In this document: positions 57,080-64,000 of the stretch, in pieces
Position numbering within the stretch: the first letter of the stretch is position 1
How the letters are laid out: each line of letters opens with the position of its first letter
NCBI RefSeq assembly: GCF_963576615.1
Contig: NC_088708.1
Location: 5,518,001-5,582,000 of the forward strand
Origin: Watersipora subatra
Taxonomy: Eukaryota > Bryozoa > Gymnolaemata > Cheilostomatida > Watersiporidae
Direction: 5' to 3'
Length of the DNA: 64,000 nt
Position numbers and translations under genes: made by a program
Notes under the pieces: generated by a model
Told to the model about the DNA's origin: nothing
What the model saw: the letters and a program-made list of their open reading frames with translations, nothing else
The model's database searches: none

Positions 57080-60000
57080 TCATAAGACTCTAGTAACAGT
57101 ACCTGGCTTGCTTACAAATCCATGAACTGTTCCTTTCAGAGTCACACGTTTAGTGTTTATTTGAGCACCTTGTAGCTTCTTCTCATATTCTAATAAAATC
57201 AATATTGCGTAAAGGTGTGACAGAGGAAGAGATATGCGGGTAACAGCAAGTATATGTACGCGATTTATAGTCGTATTATTTTAAGTGCGCAAATGTTAAA
57301 TATATACCTTCTCAGTCTCAAAAGCAGATTTTGGTCTACAAGTTGCTAGAGGAAGATTCAATGTTGATAATTTAAAACAATTCGTTCAAAGGGATATTTG
57401 GGACAACAAGGGTGAGATTACCCTTGTTGTTGAAATATCCCTTTGAACGATATAGCTGTAATTCAATGGTAGAATTCATATGCACTAATTTTAGAAAGGT
57501 CAGCTTTTATATGATTGACATGATAATAGTAGCTGTTCAGACTATTCAGACTTTTATGAGAAAAACTCATAAAAAAGTCATAAGATCAAGCTATGTAACA
57601 GAATTGGTAGAAATGAAAATAGGTAGTATTAGGAACCTGGGCTTTGGTCGGCCAGTGGATCACATTCTGATACAATAAACAAAGCGGGTGGCAGGCCAGC
57701 AAATTCTGTATTGTTCATTGGGCTACAACGAGAATCTTCCGTTTCATCCGGGTTTGTGAGGAAATGGCTAACAAACCTGTGAAATTACAGAATGGGAGCA
57801 TTTTTAACATCAACGATAACAATATATGTTATTGACAATAAGGCAATAGTTTTCTGGTTCCAAAATAGGTTTCTTAGCACTGGCAATAGTTGGAATCACT
57901 AGTTACGTTATTTAGCCGTTGTTGTAGTAATGCAGGCTAGACCGCTAGAGTAAACTGTTTGTTGTTGATTACTAGTGATTCATTCTGCTGAGTGCATCTG
58001 GTTACATAAACTAGGCTACCAAAAGAACGGTAACGCTTACCAGGCCATCATCTCCTTTGTAAGAAGTAGCCCTTCTCCATATTTGAAATAAGAAGGGTAA
58101 TGATTTCTTTTGGTAAGAGTCAGAGAAGGATAAATCAGAACCTGAATAGAAAATTGAAATAATTATTAGCAAGACTACATAAAGCCACATTTAGACCTGT
58201 TTCCTCCATTGTCTAGGCTCAAGATATTTAGTATTGTGATTAAGAATTACATTTTAATGTATTTCATTCAAGTCATTTCTTGCCCCTTAGCTATTAGGCA
58301 AGAGTCTAATGTATAAATGTACAGAAATAGCTTTGCAGGGCATTGCAATGCTCATTGTTTGTATTTTGTGAAGTACCAACGTATTTATAAATTTCTACCA
58401 TATTCGACTATAAATATGAGATCAAACTTATTTTTTTATCAACTCAAGTAAGGGAAATAGATTATTGCATTTCTGATAATTTCAAATATTAGCGGAAGCA
58501 TTGCGCATATCCATAAAGAGTAGCCTACACCAGGAAATGGGAAAGTGCCTGCGCTTAAGTTGGTGGTCGAATGGATAATCTTATAGCCCATGTCTAAGAT
58601 TATGGGAAAAGGTAGAGGGTCTTATGCTTATATGACCCAGCTGATTGGACAGTTTGAACTAGCTTTGATGGAATTAAATGTGGGAAACAGATATTAAAGG
58701 CAGAGCAGCGAGGAGTGCTCTCTGGTTCTACGCGAAGTCATTGTAATATGACTGACAATTTCGCCACTACTCAGTCAGATGTGAGATATACATCTACATG
58801 TACGATAGCGAAAGGCGACCTATGAGAACTTTCTTATAATCAAAGGGCGATCTTATACGATAATCTGGTACTCTTTAAATCTGTTAGTATTGAGACTTGG
58901 TTGTTTTCTGAGATATAGTGAGAGACGTTGATCTCCATTTATTTGTTGACCCTTGCTGTTTCTTTTTTATTTTATTTTTTGGTTTTACTCTTCTCATATC
59001 AACTGTGAGTTTTCGCTCTATACAGTTAAGAAGTAGTACTATTATTGTCCATTAGAGCTCGAGATGTATTCATACTCAATGGTCGTACGAACCCTTTTGA
59101 TTTATATTGAACACTACAAATAGTGCCTTTATTATGAGAAACTCCCACAGTTTTTTTTGGTAACCAAGGATTTATGAAATCCTTGTTTCATGTTATTTTC
59201 ATCATTCAGAATCAGTTCAAATTCAAGGTCAAAGATACATGAGTGAAAGATTTTTAGAATTAAATAGTTCTACTGTTTGCAACGCGAATGTGTTAGCCAA
59301 CACTTTCAATAGAGAAAAAATTGTGCTTGTTCAAATGTCCGGCTTGTTGGAGTATCAGGCATGAGCAGCTACAACTTCCCAGTAAAGCTAATCGTATAAC
59401 GCTCTTTGCTTCTGTTCGTAAAACCTGATGGTTGAAGCTTTGAAAACATTTACATGATTGGACTAAATAAGTAGCTGAAATACCACTTGCATCCCATAAC
59501 TCATTCAAAACTAAATTGAAAAAATTTGTACCTGAAATGCAAGGCCTTTGACAAGGTGGCAGACAGATGCCGCTATGTTTCCACCAGCTGAGTCTCCGCC
59601 CACCCCAACAAGTGGTGAGTCACAGTTAGTAAGAAGTTTCTTGTTATCTTGACACCAGTTGACTACAGCCACTGCATCGTCATAGCAGGCAGGAAACTTA
59701 TGCTCAGGGCTAAGCCTGTACTCCACGTTCACCACCACACAGTTACATCGACTGAAATAGCAAGAAACCTCCTGATGATGAACGAAGTTGAAAGATTAAC
59801 CAAAATGCTGTTTCACTTTGTTGTATGTTTTTACTACTTATCAATCGTAGTATATGAATCGCAGCATAGAAATGGCAGTGATTAAAATTAGCCTGAACCA
59901 CAAGGTAGATATGTATTTTACAACCTACCTTGCTATCATCTCACAGAACTTCATGTGTGTATTTCTACTTGACCAGACCCAGCCTCCACCATGAAAATAT

Positions 60001-60263
60001 ACCAAGACTTTGTTCAATTTATCTCCAGACTCACGTTCTGGGCGCAGCACCGTCACAGGTACTTGATGGCTTGCGCTATCAACTTTGACTGGCACAAGTT
60101 TCTCTTCCGCTGTTCCCACGAATTCGAAGTCTCCCTTGTACATCTGGGCAGTTCGTTCACTAAGTTCACGCAGTGCTTGAATAGGCTGAGACATGTCTAA
60201 AGCTCCTACATTGTTCACATGTTCTACATACGATCTTGATTCTCCTACTAGTTCTGTAGCCAT
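57080..60263 (-). CDS. Alpha/beta-hydrolase esterase, HSL/arylacetamide deacetylase-like family, 5 exons, 301 aa
   Basis: Minus-strand exons: 60263-59929, 59751-59532, 58141-58041, 57776-57637, 57189-57080 (stop at 57082-57080). Junction phases are 2, 0, 2, 1, all GT-AG; 906 nt. The oxyanion motif is HGGGW (91-95), VVVNVEYRLSPEHKFPA is the typical strand after it, the nucleophile elbow GDSAGG has S166, and LIYPSL follows. The acid is D258 in SECDPLADQ and the base is H288 in TVHGF, so the catalytic triad is complete. There is no signal peptide or N-terminal anchor, unlike vertebrate AADAC, which suggests a soluble cytosolic enzyme closer to bacterial-type and small invertebrate esterases. Substrate unknown; the family hydrolyses short- to medium-chain esters. 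The gene is convergent with HM13; its 3' UTR must run into HM13's 3' UTR. Confidence 0.93.
57382..57450. repeat. Hairpin with about 31-bp arms, 6-nt loop
   Basis: TCGTTCAAAGGGATATTT, then (GGG or CA), then ACAACAAGGGT pairs across GAGATT. The only arm difference is the GGG/CA mismatch. It lies in intron 4 of the esterase gene. Confidence 0.9.
58142..59531. other. Esterase intron 2
   Basis: AT-rich intron between the nucleophile exon and the LIYP exon (minus strand). No other coding similarity; the open frame at 59293-59508 is unrecognised. Confidence 0.7.
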
Positions 60264-62165
60264 CTTGCAAAAAGAGAGCTCTTGCTACTGCCGTCAGACT
60301 GGTGAACTATTTACTAGTTGTCGTGTGATTGTTAGGAGACCGTGAATGATTTTATCTTACACGACGCGAAGCGTAAGCTTGATCACCCTCTTTATCTTTG
60401 GCAACGCCTATCAGCTTTTAGTCTATCTCGTAGGTAAATGATAATAACAATGCGGTATGAAGTTCAGTAGAGGATGCCACTGTATAAATATATAGTGTGT
60501 ACCTGCTCTACTGATGCATTAGACTTCCCTGTGAAATCAGTCACATCAATCTCAAGGTAGAGTCCAAGTTCTTCAGCTTAAGGCAGAAAAATTTTTAACA
60601 GATTATCATTTAGCTGGACAGCAACAAGATTTCTACTCCAGTTTAACATAATAACTAAATCTATATATAAATATAAATCTCAATGTTTGTCTGTTTCTCA
60701 GCCAGCGCGTCCAGTTATAGCAATAAAGTTTTAAGAATGAAAAATCTGCTGTGCACTGGATTTGAACTCATGTCCTCTAGTTTTGCAGACAAGTATTTAT
60801 TCAATACGATACACTGTCCACCTGGCTATACTACGGAATAAATTCAGCACATACTTATTACACATGCCAATATTTCATGGCTTCACGCTCAACACTGAAG
60901 CTAGCATTACGCGTGAAGCCATACCAGAAGAAAAAAAACTATATGTGAAAAAAATGCTTAAACTCAGATGACCAACGAGACTAATGCAATCAGTATAGAT
61001 CTGTAGTAGGCACTGCAGCTGATGCAGTATGATTTACACAGAAATAAACACGGTACACATAAACAGTACACAGAAATAAACAAAGCACTTTCATTTAAAA
61101 GCTAGAATAGTAAATATTGTGTATGTTGATTAAAAAAAATTTCTGTTCGAAAACGTTTTTATTACCTATGCCACGCCGAGCATTCAGCGAGTATGTGGAC
61201 CTGCAATATATTTTGTCCCTACGTAATTTAAAGATAGCCCATATATGCCGGTACAATTACTAGAAACCAAAGACTTCTAGAACCTGTACAATTCCCAAAA
61301 CTTGCAACAAAGATTTTGTTAATGGTAATGTTAAATGGCTGCAGCAGATAATGATGCTGCTCCCATTGCTAAGTAGTGCTGTCTCAGAAAACTTGGTTAA
61401 ATGATGTCTTTGTTATAATTTATTTGATAGATTTTATGTGATCATTCATGCCAACATAAAAATAAGTTTGCACACAACTGTGACAATTGAAAAGTTCCTA
61501 GCTATTTTTCATGCAATATTCTACATGCAATGTCACTATGCAATCTTATGCAGAGCTCTAAAAGCTGTCAACAAAATTATTTGCACTGTCGTATCTCACT
61601 TAATCGCTTTAGTTACACCACAAGTTCATGCTCAGTGAAAATCTTTTAATCTCATATTTCATAAACTTTGTTTGGATCATGTTCTTCAGAAACTGGAGGC
61701 CTGATATGATGAAATTAATAGCTTCCATTAATGATAAATAGAGAGTTTGAAGAGCTATTTATATTCAAAATGCTGCCATCAATGGCACCACGTCATGCCA
61801 TGGTGGAATAGTGTCACCCTGAGATTGTTTGTTGATGATGTTTGATATCTTCTTTTGAAACGCTCCACTCATGGTTCAATCAGGCTTTCACCTTTATTTC
61901 TGTATCTCCATGTTGCTATATCCCAATATATTGCAAAAAAGTTTGCCTTGTGCAAATGAGAAGTAGAATGCCAACTTAAAGCTTCGACAGAAAGTTATCT
62001 ATGTGAAATATGGTTGTGCTTGTGGTCTCCTTGAAGAAACCTACAACATAATTTTGAATAATAGTCACCAGCAATGTAACCAAAGTTTAAATCAAAACAT
62101 GTGCTTATAGTTACCTTCTACATGCTTGTAACTGACTTGGATGAGCGTGCTTATGGTTAGCCACT
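60264..62165. other. Upstream region of the esterase gene; no further gene seen
   Basis: The esterase promoter should lie just above 60263; no TATA box was identified. The SINE-like sequence is at 60662-60832. The frames at 60762-60971 (largely SINE) and 61438-61638 are not recognisable. Confidence 0.5.
60662..60832 (-). mobile_element. tRNA-derived SINE (minus orientation)
   Basis: Read on the minus strand from 60832: GTATAGCCAGGTGGACAGTG gives a polymerase III A-box (TAGCCAGGTGG), and GAGTTCAAATCCAGT at 60769-60755 gives a B-box (GGTTCAANYC type). The spacing suits a tRNA head. The body ends in an A/T microsatellite-like tail (ATTTATATTTATATATAG) near 60660. Family not assigned. Confidence 0.65.
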
Positions 62166-62168
62166 AGA

Positions 62169-62350
62169 CACAAGAGGATGTTACAATAGGCTGCTATATA
62201 ACATCATACTTATAACAAGAGGATGTTACAATAGGCTGCTATATAACATCATACTTATACAAGAGGATGTTACAATAGGCTGCTATATAACATCATACTT
62301 ATAACAAGAGGATGTTACAATAGGCTGCTATATAACATCATACTTATAAC
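62169..62350. repeat. 45-bp tandem repeat, four copies
   Basis: ACAAGAGGATGTTACAATAG then GCTGCTATATAACATCATACTTATA is repeated four times, one copy a base shorter. Intergenic. Confidence 0.95.
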
Positions 62351-62886
62351 TCGTTACTAAAAGCAACAGCGTACCTATGATTGACAATGACACACTTATA
62401 GCTAGTTAGTTGATGCATCGGCATATCGTTAGATTGAATAAAATGTAGAGTATATTTTAACATATTAATTCCCAACACTGAATGCAATATTAAATATCAC
62501 AGTATTATGGGACACGAGAATAATTCTGTTAAGAAACACTGACCCTCAACACCATACAAGAGAAAAGGAAATCATCTTGTGAATGTTAATTCTTTCTTGC
62601 ATGTGCAAGTACCCGAGCTGTGGGGATTTGAATATTTCAATACTCAAATATTCAAAGCTAGTATTCTACTAGTACTCTTTCTAGTGAATTAAGTTAGTTT
62701 TGACTTTACGGGTTTGTAAAATACGGAAGAGGTTTGGGATTTCATTCAAGAAACAATAATTTAAGATTTTAGGTGGACAAAGAAATAAAATCAAGAAATG
62801 ACATGATCACGTGTACTAATGGATGTTTTAACTATTATAAAACTTAACTAAAGTTGGCTCAGCTTCTTAGTTATTATTATTGGGAC
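62351..62886. other. Intergenic DNA, nothing recognised
   Basis: AT-rich, no ORF of interest, no repeat structure apparent beyond a short TCAATACTCAAATATTCAAA stretch near 62637. Confidence 0.5.
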
Positions 62887-62889
62887 AAT

Positions 62890-63635
62890 GTGAGGCAGTA
62901 GACATGAGGCAGTAGATACGAGGCAGTAAACACGAGGCAGTAGATACGAGGCAGTAGACACGAGGTAGTAGACACGAGGCAGTAGACACAAGGCAGTAGA
63001 CACGAGGCAGTAGATACGAGGCAGTAGACTCGAGGCAGTAGACTCAAGGCAGTAGACATGAGGTAGTAGTAGACACGAGGCAGTAGACACGTGGAAGTAG
63101 ACACGAGGCAGTAGACATAAGGTAGTAGTAGACACGAGGCAGTAGACACGAGGCAGTACATACGAGGCAGTAGACATGAGGCAGTAGACACGAGGCAGTA
63201 GATACAAGGCAGTAGACACAAGGCAGTAGACACGAGGCAGTAGATACAAGGTAGTAGACACCAGGTAGTGCACACGAGGCAGTAGACACAAGGCAGTAAA
63301 TACGAGGCAGTAGACACAAGGCAGTAGATACGAGGCAGCAGACACGAGGCAGTAGATATGAGGCAGTAGACATGAGGTAGTAGTAGACACGAGGCAGTAG
63401 ACACGACGCAGTAGACACGAGGTAATGGACATGAGGCAGTAGACACGAGGCAGTAGATACGAGGCAGTAGACACAAGGCAGTAGACATGAGGCAGTAGAT
63501 ACGAGGTAGTAGACACCAGGTAGTTCACACGAGGCAGTAGACACGAGGCAGCAGACAAGAGGCAGTAGATACAAGACAGTAGACACGAGGCAGTAGACAC
63601 GAGGCAGTAGACATGAAGCAGTAGACACAAGGCTG
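62890..63635. repeat. 14-bp minisatellite, about 53 copies
   Basis: The unit is GAGGCAGTAGACAC with variants GATAC, GACATGA, GGTAGTAG and a 3-bp-longer GTAGTAGTAGACAC form. The reverse strand reads as overlapping frames of up to 260 codons ([14 protein letters not shown] type); these are artefacts of the stop-free unit. Confidence 0.96.
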
Positions 63636-64000
63636 AAGAAACTCAATCGCAAACTGTTAGATCATAACGGTAAAGAAATTAGGCCTTTGAATTAAATTGT
63701 ATGATGTTTTTCACATTGACTAATTGTGACTTTTTCGTTTTTTATATGATAATGATTTTTTGTTAGTTTCAATGTACCGTCACACAATGTAATTATAATA
63801 GTTCATAACGGTTGATTGATGGTTAGAAATATATAACCTATGCTTATTACATAATAATCGCCCATGAATTATTATAACATCAGTATACCATCCCCTCATA
63901 TCAAAAGAAAAAACAAGGAAACTGATGATGACCTTTGTCCATTTTGGTTAACTTCTGATCTGTCTTCTTAGATGTTTCTGTACTCAATGATTTGTCAAAA
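63636..64000. other. Intergenic DNA to window end, nothing recognised
   Basis: AT-rich, no coding similarity seen on either strand. Confidence 0.5.

Noticed and set aside
59532-60263. Esterase gene as a truncated two-exon pseudogene
   Set aside because: I first saw only the HGGG and GDSAG exons. Three further minus-strand exons (LIYPSL, SECDPLADQ and TVHGF) join in perfect phase, so the gene is complete.
62848-63652. Three overlapping minus-strand Leu/Cys/Tyr-rich frames
   Set aside because: All are reading frames of the same 14-bp minisatellite.

Overview
The window is nuclear DNA from an invertebrate animal. It is AT-rich. Its genes are split into many short exons by GT-AG introns and encode animal-type proteins: a MORN4-like protein, a Golgi carbohydrate sulfotransferase, TBC1D16, signal peptide peptidase, and an HSL-type esterase. 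Introns and spacers are full of minisatellites, MITEs, a Helitron remnant and SINE-like sequence. I cannot name the species; a lophotrochozoan or other marine invertebrate is a guess. Gene models were read by eye from homology, splice sites and codon phase; no alignment was run.

Layout: (1) 944-1448 (+), the last two exons of a MORN4-like gene. (2) 3983-6110 (-), a decayed, multi-copy-type gene with the HEEADTR signature, with a small MITE inside it. (3) 6606-20939 (+), a complete four-exon carbohydrate sulfotransferase (337 aa) whose second intron holds three minisatellite arrays (49-, 37- and 23-bp units). (4) 20940-29052, a gene-poor stretch with an inverted-repeat element, a Helitron helicase fragment and a dispersed repeat. 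(5) 29053-41971 (+), a complete ten-exon TBC1D16 (831 aa), with a 0.77-kb long-arm inverted-repeat element and a 1-kb TIR element in introns. (6) 43032-56780 (+), a complete eleven-exon signal peptide peptidase (HM13, 362 aa), with a transposon nested in another in intron 1 and several minisatellites. (7) 57080-60263 (-), a complete five-exon alpha/beta-hydrolase (301 aa), tail-to-tail with HM13. (8) 60264-64000, a probable tRNA-derived SINE and two tandem arrays.

The five conserved genes do different jobs (scaffold, Golgi sulfation, Rab GTPase control, ER intramembrane proteolysis, ester hydrolysis), so this is ordinary animal gene order and not an operon. The most unusual signal is in the repeats. 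In TBC1D16 exon 9 and HM13 exon 5, the 3' end of the exon together with its 5' splice site has been amplified into a tandem array running into the intron, which leaves rows of copies of the genuine donor. A third array starts about 30 bp after the donor of sulfotransferase exon 2. Most long open frames in this window are read-through of such arrays and are not proteins.
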